Source: an uncultured Prochlorococcus sp.
Lineage (GTDB): Bacteria; Cyanobacteriota; Cyanobacteriia; PCC-6307; Cyanobiaceae
Length of the DNA: 36,379 bases
Direction: 5' to 3'
Assembly (NCBI GenBank): GCA_902622705.1
Contig: CACNQT010000011.1
Location: 1-36,379, forward strand
Shown: piece after piece, positions 29,240 to 36,379 of the stretch
How the letters are laid out: each line of letters begins with the position of its first letter
Numbering within the stretch: the first letter of the stretch is position 1
Made by a program: the position numbers and the translations under genes
Notes under the pieces: model-generated
What the model saw: only the letters and a program-made list of their open reading frames with translations
What the model was told of the DNA's origin: nothing
Database searches by the model: none

Positions 29240-29983
29240 TTAATTTAAAAAATATGAATATAAAACAAGAGCAAAGATTCCAAGAAAAGAAGCAATACTT
29301 GTCTGGATAGCATTTACCAATTCATTACTTAATTTATATTTGTTTTGAAATTTAGCTCCAATAATACTTTCAGAAAGTGTTGCCAAAAATCCAGAAACTA
29401 TAACAACTATAAAATGAAATTTTGTAGAAATAATTGATAGACGAAGCATTATAAAAGCCATAAATATTGATCCCAAAAAACTAGCTAATGTTCCTTCTAT
29501 ACTTATTCCTCCTTCAGTTCCTCTCTCAACCTTTTGAAGTGAAGTAATTAAATATGTGTCTTTACCAAATCTTTTTCCAATTTCGCTACCAAAAGTATCC
29601 GCTAACTTTGCAGCAAAACTTGCAGCAAAACCTACTTTAAACATCACAACGTTGGCAGCGTTAAATTTAGTCATAATGGCAAGAAATAATCCTGTAGCTG
29701 CAGAGCCCCATACATTCTCAGGACCTCTTCTACCACCTCTTTTTTCAGCTATTCCTTGTTCTTTTTTAAATTTAAAACCTATTTTGGTAACGAGAGATCC
29801 AAATAATAAATAAATTACCACCGACATCCATCCCTGCCAAGATAAACATCCCCACAAAATTGTCCCTAAAATGCCTGCACTTATCCAACCACTTTTCGTC
29901 ATCAAAGGAATCTTGCAAAATATAAAAATCAAAATAAAATTTATGCAAAAACCTATAAAAAATTGATTTCTAATTAAATCCAT
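29240..29983 (-). CDS. DUF92/TMEM19 membrane protein, phytyl-phosphate kinase-like (VTE6)
   Basis: A polytopic membrane protein of 247 residues with at least six hydrophobic helices and the family segments GKRFGKDTYLITSLQKVERGTEGGIS (two parts: GKRFGKDTYLITS and VERGTEGGIS) and AAKLADTFGSEIG. DUF92 proteins are related to plant VTE6 and its cyanobacterial homologues, which phosphorylate phytyl phosphate to phytyl diphosphate for tocopherol and chlorophyll recycling. Assignment to that activity is by family membership. The gene precedes no others closely but follows rsmE by six bases on the same strand. Confidence 0.85.
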   Translation of the reverse strand: MDLIRNQFFIGFCINFILIFIFCKIPLMTKSGWISAGILGTILWGCLSWQGWMSVVIYLLFGSLVTKIGFKFKKEQGIAEKRGGRRGPENVWGSAATGLFLAIMTKFNAANVVMFKVGFAASFAAKLADTFGSEIGKRFGKDTYLITSLQKVERGTEGGISIEGTLASFLGSIFMAFIMLRLSIISTKFHFIVVIVSGFLATLSESIIGAKFQNKYKLSNELVNAIQTSIASFLGIFALVLYSYFLN

Positions 29984-29989
29984 ATTTAT

Positions 29990-30763
29990 CTAATGCCTTA
30001 ATTTTAAATCAATTCTCCACTGATTAAGAATTGATGATGCGTTAATACTAGCCGTTGAAGTTCTTAAGATAGTGTCGGAAAGTTTAACAAAGGCAATATT
30101 TTTTCTATTAAAAAAATCAATTTCTTTAGAGGACCAACCTCCTTCAGGGCCAATTACATTCCAAAAAATACCTCCTTTTTTATTTACAAATTCTTGTTGT
30201 TTTCTTAACCATTGATTTAAGTCATATAGTGTTTCTTCTCTAGTTATAGAAATTGAAACTCTTTCTTGATTATCTCTACTTTTTAGCCATTCAATAATAT
30301 CCATACCATTTAAAATAGATGGTTTCCATAATCTTTCACTTTGTTCAACTGCTTCTTTGATAATTGAATTCCATCTCAAAAGTTTTCTAGAAAAATTTAA
30401 ATTTTTGTTTACCTGTCTTTCTGAAAATAATGGCTGTATAAAATCAATTCCAATTTCAGTACACATTTTTAAAATATCCTCAAAACCACTTTTTGGTATA
30501 ACAACAGCTATTCCTAATAAGTAAATTTCTTGTTCTTGAAATAAGAAAGGTTTTTTTATTTTAATTATTTCTAAACAATCATTTTTAACTTTTATAGCTT
30601 TCCATAATGAACCCTTTCCGTTAGCTATAAATATTTCTTTACCATTTTTTATCCTCATAACTTTGTTTAAATAATGAGCCTCTTCTTTAGAAAGTTCTAA
30701 ATTATTGTTCTTAATATTTTCAATTCTTTCATGGGAAATAATTAATCTTGTTAAGTCTTCCAT
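29990..30763 (-). CDS. rsmE: 16S rRNA (uracil1498-N3)-methyltransferase RsmE
   Basis: RsmE methylates U1498 of 16S rRNA in the small ribosomal subunit. The 257 residues have the N-terminal PUA-like part (HYLNKVMRIKNGKEIFIANG) and the SPOUT knotted domain with VVIPKSGFEDILKMCTEIGI, the partner binding segment EAVEQSERLWKP, and the SAM-binding loops NVIGPEGGWSSKEIDFF and LSDTILRTSTASINA. Length and order match the family. It is nine bases from the DUF3531 gene upstream and six from the DUF92 gene downstream, forming a three-gene minus-strand operon. Confidence 0.95.
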   Translation of the reverse strand: MEDLTRLIISHERIENIKNNNLELSKEEAHYLNKVMRIKNGKEIFIANGKGSLWKAIKVKNDCLEIIKIKKPFLFQEQEIYLLGIAVVIPKSGFEDILKMCTEIGIDFIQPLFSERQVNKNLNFSRKLLRWNSIIKEAVEQSERLWKPSILNGMDIIEWLKSRDNQERVSISITREETLYDLNQWLRKQQEFVNKKGGIFWNVIGPEGGWSSKEIDFFNRKNIAFVKLSDTILRTSTASINASSILNQWRIDLKLRH

Positions 30764-30772
30764 CTAAAACAC

Positions 30773-31216
30773 TTAATCTTTGAAAACTAAATCTTCATGT
30801 TCTTCAATTGCCCAATCATTATTTTCACCCCCGATAATTAACTCTTCAATTTTTACATAATTATTTGATATCTCATTCAAAGAATTAATTAATATATCTA
30901 TTGAAATGGAGTCTGAAGTTCCAAAATCAACCCAACATCTTCCCCACAGGTTTTGATATTCCATAATTCCTAAATTATGCATTAAGGCTGGCAAAGATGC
31001 GTTTTTTTGGTCATTATCGTAGGACATCCAACTTAGATCGGAACCCTCTTCATGAGTTTGCAAATTTTCTGAATTAAATCCACCTAACCTTCCTAAAACG
31101 TACCAACTATCAAAAACACCATCTAAATAATTTTTTTCATCTTGAGTTGGTGATTCTGAAAACCGGATCCATATCCAACAATTAAAAGGATCAACTTCCC
31201 TAAAAATAATATTCAT
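30773..31216 (-). CDS. DUF3531 family protein
   Basis: This 147-residue acidic protein contains the sequences typical of the cyanobacterial and plastid DUF3531 family: FNCWIWIRFSESPTQDEKNYL, FDSWYVLGRLGGFN, YDNDQKNASLPALMHNLG and NLWGRCWVDFGTSD. It is soluble, and its function is not known to me; the wide conservation in oxygenic phototrophs suggests a plastid or photosynthesis-linked role. It leads the operon with rsmE and the DUF92 gene. Start is the ATG at 31216. Confidence 0.88.
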   Translation of the reverse strand: MNIIFREVDPFNCWIWIRFSESPTQDEKNYLDGVFDSWYVLGRLGGFNSENLQTHEEGSDLSWMSYDNDQKNASLPALMHNLGIMEYQNLWGRCWVDFGTSDSISIDILINSLNEISNNYVKIEELIIGGENNDWAIEEHEDLVFKD

Positions 31217-31299
31217 ATTGACTAATAGCTTTTTAGATCTACAGCTATTATAAGTAAGTTATTACTAGATTAAAATTCATACCTATAACTAAATTAATA

Positions 31300-31926
31300 A
31301 TGCTTGATTTAAAAGAAATATCTTATCAACCTCAAACTGGTGAAAGAAAAATAATAGACAATTTAAATTTAAAAGTTCATGAAAATGAAATCATTTTAAT
31401 TTGCGGCAATAGTGGTTCTGGGAAAACAACACTACTCGAAATAATAAGCGGATTAACAAATCCACAAAAAGGAAAAATTACTTGGAAGAATAAGATTTTA
31501 TCTTCCAGACAAAGAAGATGGTTTTGTGGAGTAGTATTCCAATTTCCTGAAAGATACTTTATAGGTACAACCATTGGGAAAGAATTAAAAATAGGCCATA
31601 AATCTTTAAGAGAAAAAAATATAGAAATAGTTTTAAATAAAGTTGGTTTGAGAAAAATTAATCTGACCCAACCACCAGAACAACTAAGTGGAGGACAACA
31701 AAGGCGATTAGCTGTAGCAGTTCAACTACTTAGAAACCCCTCAATTCTTTTACTTGATGAACCAACTGCTGGATTAGACTATTCAATGAGAAATGATGTG
31801 AAGAATTTAATTCTTGATTTAAAAAATAAAAATACAATTATTATTGTTACTCATGAACCTGCCTTATTTGAGGGAATTCCTTCTAGGATATTATTCTTGG
31901 AAAAAGGGAAAATCAAAAATTTATGA
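31300..31926 (+). CDS. ABC transporter ATPase, CbiO/ECF-like
   Basis: A 208-residue nucleotide-binding protein with Walker A CGNSGSGKTTLLEII at about residue 31, a Q-loop in FQFPERYFIG, the signature LSGGQQRRLAVAVQLL and Walker B ILLLDEPTAGLD, and the switch His in VTHEPALF. The Q-loop sequence FPERYF resembles ECF-type (cobalt, nickel or vitamin) transporter ATPases; plants have related plastid proteins (ABCI10 type). No membrane partner lies nearby. It precedes hslO by nine bases and may be co-transcribed with it. Confidence 0.88.
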   Translation: MLDLKEISYQPQTGERKIIDNLNLKVHENEIILICGNSGSGKTTLLEIISGLTNPQKGKITWKNKILSSRQRRWFCGVVFQFPERYFIGTTIGKELKIGHKSLREKNIEIVLNKVGLRKINLTQPPEQLSGGQQRRLAVAVQLLRNPSILLLDEPTAGLDYSMRNDVKNLILDLKNKNTIIIVTHEPALFEGIPSRILFLEKGKIKNL

Positions 31927-31935
31927 AAGAATATC

Positions 31936-32844
31936 ATGCAGGATAGGATAGTTCGGGCTACTGCAGCAAATGGAGGAATAAGATTAGTTGCGGTCTTAAC
32001 AACAGAATCTTCTTTAGAAGCAAAAAAAAGACATGATCTTACTTATTTAACCACCTGTATCTTAGGAAGAGCATTTAGTGCTTCACTCCTTTTAGCAAGT
32101 TCGATGAAGATAATGCATGGGAGAGTTACTTTAAGAGTTAGATCTGACGGACCTTTAAAAGGATTACTTGTTGATGCAGGTAGAGACGGAAAAGTTAGGG
32201 GTTATGTAGGGAATCCTAATTTAGAATTGGACCTAGTCAAAATAGGTCATAATAAATATTCTTTTGATTTTACAAAAGCATTAGGTACAGGATATTTAAA
32301 TGTAATTAGAGATAGTGGATTTGGAGAACCCTTTACAAGCACTGTTGAATTAGTAAATGGAAATATTGCCGAAGACTTAGCTTCATATTTATATCATTCA
32401 GAGCAAACTCCCTCTGCTGTATTTATTGGAGAAAAAATTCAAAATAAAAGTGTAATTTGTAGTGGTGGCTTATTAGCTCAAGTTCTACCTAAAAAAAATA
32501 CTGACCCTCTACTTGTCTCTCTACTTGAAGAAAGATGTAAAGAAATTAATTCTTTCAGCGAAGACCTATTTAAGTCAAAAGATAATCTTCTTTCGTTAAT
32601 TAGAAATATATTTCCCGATATTGACGATAAATCAATCTCTGAAAAAGCTCGTTCCCAGGAAGTTAGTTTTAAATGTAAGTGTTCCAAACAAAGAAGTTTA
32701 AATGCGATGAAAATGCTTGATAAGAGCGAGTTAGAGGACATCCTCAAGAAAGATGGCAAAGCAGAGTTGGTTTGTGAATTTTGTAAGAATAAATATCTTA
32801 TAAATTTTGAAGAAATTAAATCGATGATAGAAAATCAATCATAA
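31936..32844 (+). CDS. hslO: Redox-regulated chaperone Hsp33 (HslO)
   Basis: Hsp33 is a cytosolic holdase switched on by oxidation. The 302 residues cover the N-terminal substrate-binding fold ([61 protein letters not shown] in part) and the C-terminal zinc switch with CKCSKQR and CEFCKNKY, four cysteines in the CxC...CxxC layout. The chaperone loses its zinc and forms disulfides under oxidative stress, useful in a cell exposed to high light. Start is the ATG at 31936; its end overlaps by six bases with the converging gene at 32839. Confidence 0.95.
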   Translation: MQDRIVRATAANGGIRLVAVLTTESSLEAKKRHDLTYLTTCILGRAFSASLLLASSMKIMHGRVTLRVRSDGPLKGLLVDAGRDGKVRGYVGNPNLELDLVKIGHNKYSFDFTKALGTGYLNVIRDSGFGEPFTSTVELVNGNIAEDLASYLYHSEQTPSAVFIGEKIQNKSVICSGGLLAQVLPKKNTDPLLVSLLEERCKEINSFSEDLFKSKDNLLSLIRNIFPDIDDKSISEKARSQEVSFKCKCSKQRSLNAMKMLDKSELEDILKKDGKAELVCEFCKNKYLINFEEIKSMIENQS

Positions 32845-33513
32845 AAAAATTACACCTAGCCATAAAATAACCATGGCTGGAATACTTTGAATTTTTTGGA
32901 TTGATAAAGAGTTGTTTGAGACTTCCTGAATGAAAGAATTATTTTCAAGCAATCCACCAAATATTAATCCTATCGAGAGAAAGGTAACACTCCAACCCAG
33001 AGAACCTATAAATCTTTTCCCCGATTTAATCTGAGTATATGTAAGTATTAATGTTGAGATAGAGAGTAAAAGTCTATTATTAGAGTCTGGACTGATAAAT
33101 AACAAAATTAAAAATAATAGACCAATAGATATTTTTATTGAAAGATTATCAAATGAGGGGGTGTTTATTTTTGGCAGACTAGACTGACTTGAATTCTTTG
33201 AGTTATTATTTAAATTTTTTATCTTAGAAAGCAATGGGAAATTATTATTGGCAAATTGATTAATTTGTTTTTCTTTTTTTGAGGCACTCACGGCTTCATA
33301 GCTTACATTTCCTGATTGCCTCGCTTTCAAACTCCCCATGAGTAATTGATCAAAGGAAGATTCTATTTTCGCTTTTAAAATTAAATCTTCACCAGCCTCT
33401 TTAACTTTAATATCTCTAGCCTTCTGAATATCCTCAAAAGCAGCACCTTCTTTTACACCTAAAATTTCATAAGGTGATTTTTCGTTATTGTTTTTACTAC
33501 TGTTTGAATCCAA
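32839..33513 (-). CDS. CPP1-like J-domain-type membrane protein (DUF3353)
   Basis: The 224 residues have an N-terminal J-like domain ([22 protein letters not shown], with GVKEGA and no HPD motif) and about three C-terminal hydrophobic helices (about 128-142, 150-170 and 175-190, with another at 205-224). This matches CPP1, the plastid chaperone-like protein that stabilises protochlorophyllide oxidoreductase. The absence of HPD means it should not activate Hsp70 in the normal way. Start is the ATG at 33513. It converges with hslO. Confidence 0.8.
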   Translation of the reverse strand: MDSNSSKNNNEKSPYEILGVKEGAAFEDIQKARDIKVKEAGEDLILKAKIESSFDQLLMGSLKARQSGNVSYEAVSASKKEKQINQFANNNFPLLSKIKNLNNNSKNSSQSSLPKINTPSFDNLSIKISIGLLFLILLFISPDSNNRLLLSISTLILTYTQIKSGKRFIGSLGWSVTFLSIGLIFGGLLENNSFIQEVSNNSLSIQKIQSIPAMVILWLGVIFL

Positions 33514-33564
33514 AATTTTTTACCAATAATAACAGATTAACTAATTTTATAATCCATTAAGACT

Positions 33565-35202
33565 TTATAAAACAATTGGTTCGACTCCACTAACAACAGG
33601 GGCAACTTTGTTTAAATTTAATTGATTATTGTCTTCAACAAATTGATTTAGATTCCACTCATTTTTGAAAAGAATAACTGGCCTATTCCAACAATCTTTA
33701 ACAATTTTACAATTGAATATTCTGCCTAGTTTTTCAATAGCTGGCCATCCATCAGAAATCCATCTAGCCAATTGATATGGCATTGCTTCGAGATTTGCAT
33801 CTACACCATATTCACTTTTTAATCTGTGAGTTACCACCTCCAACTGCAATTGACCAACAGCTGCGAGTATAGGGTCTCTTTTGCTCTCATCAAAGTCATA
33901 AAGAATCTGAACAGCACCTTCTTCTCGAAGTTCATTAACACCCTTTCTAAAGTTTTTAAATGCTGAGGGATTTGGATTTCTTAGCCAGCTGAATATTTCA
34001 GGACTAAAGGATGGTATGCCTTCATATTCCAGATGGGCTCCAGTATAAAGAGTATCTCCAATAGAAAACATACCTGGATTGTTTAAACCAATAACATCTC
34101 CAGGATAGGCATCATCAACTACTTCTCTATCTTGCCCAAATATTTTTTGTGGTCTTGATAATCTGATTGTTTTCCCAGTTCTGGAATGTTTAACTGACAT
34201 ATCCTTTTCAAATTTGCCACTACAAACTCTTATAAAAGCAACTCTATCTCTGTGCTTTGGATCCATATTTGCCTGAAGCTTAAAAACAAACCCACTAAAT
34301 TCATCGCTTGAAGGTTCAATATCCCCTTTATTACTATTTCTTGAAGTTGGTTTCTGTGCCATTTTTAAAAAACTATCTAAAAATGGTCTTACACCAAAAT
34401 TAGTCATGGCAGATCCAAAGAAAACTGGGGTTAAAGAGCCGTTAAAAACTTTTTCTTTTTCAAATTTCGATCCTGCCTCATCAAGAACCTCCAATTCTTC
34501 AAGTGAGTTTTCAAGTAAATCTCTCTCTACATATTTTGATAGCTCTTTATCTTGAAGACTTAATCTTTTCTCATTCGATTGTTTCCCTCTCACGGCCTTA
34601 TCAAATAAAATCACCTCTCTCGAAAATCTATCAATAACCCCTCTAAATTCCTCGCCACTCCCAATTGGCCAGTTAATAGGTAAAGTATTTAATCCAAGTT
34701 CTGATTCAATTTCATCAAGTAAAGAAAATGGCTCTCTTCCTGGTCTATCCATTTTATTTATGAAAGTAAATATTGGTATTTTTCTCATCTTGCAAACTTC
34801 AAACAATTTTCTAGTTTGAGGTTCAAGTCCTTTAGCAGCATCTTCTAACATGACTGCATTATCAGCAGCAGCTAATGTTCTATAAGTATCTTCGGAGAAA
34901 TCTTGGTGTCCTGGTGTATCTAATAAATTAATTACTGATCTTTCATATTCAAATTGCAATACAGTTGATGTAATAGAAATACCTCTCTGTTTCTCAAGTT
35001 CCATCCAGTCTGAGGTAGCTTTTCTCTGATTACCCCTAGCTTTTACTGCTCCTGCCTGTTGAATGGCACCTCCATACAAAAGAAGCTTCTCAGTAAGTGT
35101 CGTTTTCCCAGCATCTGGATGTGAAATAATAGCAAAATTTCTTCTTTTATTTACTGCATCCAGTATTTCTTTATTATTTAGAATTTTAGTACTTAAGCTC
35201 AT
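33565..35202 (-). CDS. prfC: Peptide chain release factor 3 (RF3)
   Basis: RF3 is a translational GTPase that removes RF1 or RF2 from the ribosome after termination. G1 is [18 protein letters not shown] at about residues 27-44, switch II is [20 protein letters not shown]4 is [13 protein letters not shown], and the body includes [19 protein letters not shown] in domain III. The 545 residues are close to the E. coli length of 529. Start is the ATG at 35202; a gap of 31 bases separates it from the methyltransferase gene upstream. Confidence 0.96.
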   Translation of the reverse strand: MSLSTKILNNKEILDAVNKRRNFAIISHPDAGKTTLTEKLLLYGGAIQQAGAVKARGNQRKATSDWMELEKQRGISITSTVLQFEYERSVINLLDTPGHQDFSEDTYRTLAAADNAVMLEDAAKGLEPQTRKLFEVCKMRKIPIFTFINKMDRPGREPFSLLDEIESELGLNTLPINWPIGSGEEFRGVIDRFSREVILFDKAVRGKQSNEKRLSLQDKELSKYVERDLLENSLEELEVLDEAGSKFEKEKVFNGSLTPVFFGSAMTNFGVRPFLDSFLKMAQKPTSRNSNKGDIEPSSDEFSGFVFKLQANMDPKHRDRVAFIRVCSGKFEKDMSVKHSRTGKTIRLSRPQKIFGQDREVVDDAYPGDVIGLNNPGMFSIGDTLYTGAHLEYEGIPSFSPEIFSWLRNPNPSAFKNFRKGVNELREEGAVQILYDFDESKRDPILAAVGQLQLEVVTHRLKSEYGVDANLEAMPYQLARWISDGWPAIEKLGRIFNCKIVKDCWNRPVILFKNEWNLNQFVEDNNQLNLNKVAPVVSGVEPIVL

Positions 35203-35233
35203 TTATATAATATAAGCGTCTTTCAATTAGTTC

Positions 35234-35929
35234 TTAAACATTACCATAGACTATTAAATAATTATCACCTTCTTCAAACACATCTAAAGAGGATAGATCA
35301 TTCTCTAAAGTGAAATTTTTTAACTCTTTCAAAGTATAAGAAGCTCTTAAAGATGCATAATAATCATTTGTTAAAATCTCATTATATTTTTTTGAACATT
35401 GTGCTTTTAGTTCTAGAGCAGACTTTTCATCTAATGGCCTTTTTAAGTCCTTATGAAAATTTACAGTAATTTTACTAGACAATCTTTTTATGGTGTTGAA
35501 AAAATCTTCAAGATTAATAATGTGATGAATCAAACTGTTGCTTACAAGCAAACTAATTCTTTTTTTAATTAAGAAATTATTTGATTTAATGTCTTTGATG
35601 TCAGAACAAAGGTAGCGTAAATTTTTTAATTTTTTTTTATTAGTAGAAGTATTTTTATTATATTCTGCTCTCAAAATCATCTCTTTAGAACCATCTATTC
35701 CAACCACTTCAGTATCAGGCCATTTTATTGCTAACTTCTCAGAAATATTTCCTGGGCCACATCCTAAATCAACTATTAAATCTTTTTCACCTAAAGAAAT
35801 ATTTTTTCTCAAAAGATAATGATTTATTTGATTAATTAGATTAAATTCGCCTTCTGAGAAATCAGCTTCGTCATAAGAAATGACCTGCTCTTTTTCTTCC
35901 ATTAATTCAGGTTCAGGGATTCTTTCCAT
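35234..35929 (-). CDS. Class I SAM-dependent methyltransferase
   Basis: The 231 residues are soluble with a Rossmann-type SAM fold. Motif I is IVDLGCGPGNISEKLA at about residue 47 and motif II is VVGIDGSKEMILRA; LVSNSLIHHIINLEDFF resembles motif IV of small-molecule methyltransferases. An acidic N terminus (MERIPEPELMEEKEQV) is present. The substrate cannot be told. It lies upstream of prfC on the same strand, and divergent from nrdJ. Start is the ATG at 35929. Confidence 0.85.
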   Translation of the reverse strand: MERIPEPELMEEKEQVISYDEADFSEGEFNLINQINHYLLRKNISLGEKDLIVDLGCGPGNISEKLAIKWPDTEVVGIDGSKEMILRAEYNKNTSTNKKKLKNLRYLCSDIKDIKSNNFLIKKRISLLVSNSLIHHIINLEDFFNTIKRLSSKITVNFHKDLKRPLDEKSALELKAQCSKKYNEILTNDYYASLRASYTLKELKNFTLENDLSSLDVFEEGDNYLIVYGNV

Positions 35930-36062
35930 GTACTTTCTTGAAACAAAGATTTCATATTAAACATAATTCTACACAAACCGTTAAATAGTGGTAAGAATGG
36001 TTGCAGACGCCACAGGTAGAGTTATTCTTCCAGTACGGGTTATTTACATACGTTTTTTTATC

Positions 36063-36379
36063 GTGACTGTTGCACCAAATAAAGCTTCTTCAGAGAGCAA
36101 TTCCAATAATCTTAAAAAAGATGATTTTCCAAAGACTGCGCCAGCTGCTTACCCTGTTTTTTTCAGATCTTACAGTAGGAAAACTAAGTCTGGTAAAAGG
36201 GAAAACTGGAGTGAAGTAGGTGAAAGAAATTTATCGGGCTTAAAAGAATTAGGAAAACTTTCTGATGAAGAATTAATCCTAATGAGAAAGATGCAAAGCA
36301 ACCAAAAAGCCCAACCTTCTGGGAGATGGTTATGGATTGGAGGAACTCCTTGGATTAACAAAAACCAAAATTTCTCTGG
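36063..36379 (+). CDS. nrdJ: Class II (B12-dependent) ribonucleotide reductase NrdJ, 5' end
   Basis: This partial gene runs off the window. From GTG 36063 it reads MTVAPNKASSESNSNN, then KTAPAAYPVFFRSYSRKTKSG, LSGLKELGKLSDEELILMRK and SGRWLWIGGTPWIN, which match the N terminus of the cyanobacterial adenosylcobalamin-dependent ribonucleotide reductase, the enzyme that makes deoxyribonucleotides. An ATG at 35997, 22 codons upstream in the same frame and without a stop between, is an alternative start. No cobalamin riboswitch is seen in the short upstream region. Confidence 0.9.
   Translation, partial: MTVAPNKASSESNSNNLKKDDFPKTAPAAYPVFFRSYSRKTKSGKRENWSEVGERNLSGLKELGKLSDEELILMRKMQSNQKAQPSGRWLWIGGTPWINKNQNFS

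Noticed and set aside
35930-36062. Cobalamin riboswitch upstream of nrdJ, suggested by GCCACAGG
   Set aside because: The gap is too short and lacks the B12-box and core helices.
36170-36361. Minus-strand 63-codon frame at the right edge
   Set aside because: It is antisense to the NrdJ N terminus, which is identified by several family motifs.
1-36379. CRISPR array, insertion sequence or prophage
   Set aside because: No regularly spaced repeats with unique spacers, no transposase or integrase and no phage structural genes were found on either strand.

Overview
The window looks like a chromosomal segment of a high-light-adapted Prochlorococcus. Base composition is very AT-rich, genes are tightly packed and often overlap, and the families are cyanobacterial or picocyanobacterial: Hli, DUF1651, DUF3303, DUF3531, a CPP1-like protein, a DUF92/VTE6-type protein, a TPM-domain protein, class II ribonucleotide reductase and a purK-linked 6S RNA. 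This identification rests on recognising families by eye; no search was run.

Bases 1-1120 hold a two-helix RCK potassium channel. Bases about 1300-14270 form an accessory island made almost entirely of small genes (28-132 codons, many with one membrane helix). The recognisable members are an SDR oxidoreductase, a high-light-inducible protein, a DnaJ-type zinc-finger protein, a DUF3303 protein, a Trp-rich small protein, two DUF1651 paralogues and a stand-alone NAD-dependent DNA ligase adenylation domain in an operon with small membrane proteins. The island also has a cluster of DnaA-box-like sites in a gene-free stretch (4372-4482), a helically phased decamer repeat (13900-13961) and a tandem 13-bp repeat resembling a tRNA D-arm (14310-14335).

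Bases 14270-36379 are core genome. In order: 6S RNA and purK (minus strand), aroB, a MidA-type methyltransferase, a TPM-domain protein, a metallophosphoesterase divergent from nadA, an S41 C-terminal processing protease, ispG, a family 4-like uracil-DNA glycosylase, an aspartate aminotransferase followed by phnD-phnC-phnE, an SGNH hydrolase, DUF92, rsmE and DUF3531 (minus), an ECF-like ATPase with hslO, a CPP1-like membrane protein, prfC, a methyltransferase, and the 5' end of nrdJ running off the window.

The strongest unusual signal is in the two DUF1651 genes. Both carry near-identical sigma70-type promoters. Both have a Shine-Dalgarno-supported ATG that opens a 26-codon hydrophobic frame out of phase with the DUF1651 frame. 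Between the paralogues, conservation passes from the overlapping frame to the DUF1651 frame at a run of C residues, as expected for a short overlapping leader gene or programmed -1 frameshifting. Other points are probable non-ATG (CTG or ATT) starts, a uracil-DNA glycosylase lacking most iron-sulfur ligands, and a DNA ligase reduced to its nucleotidyltransferase core.
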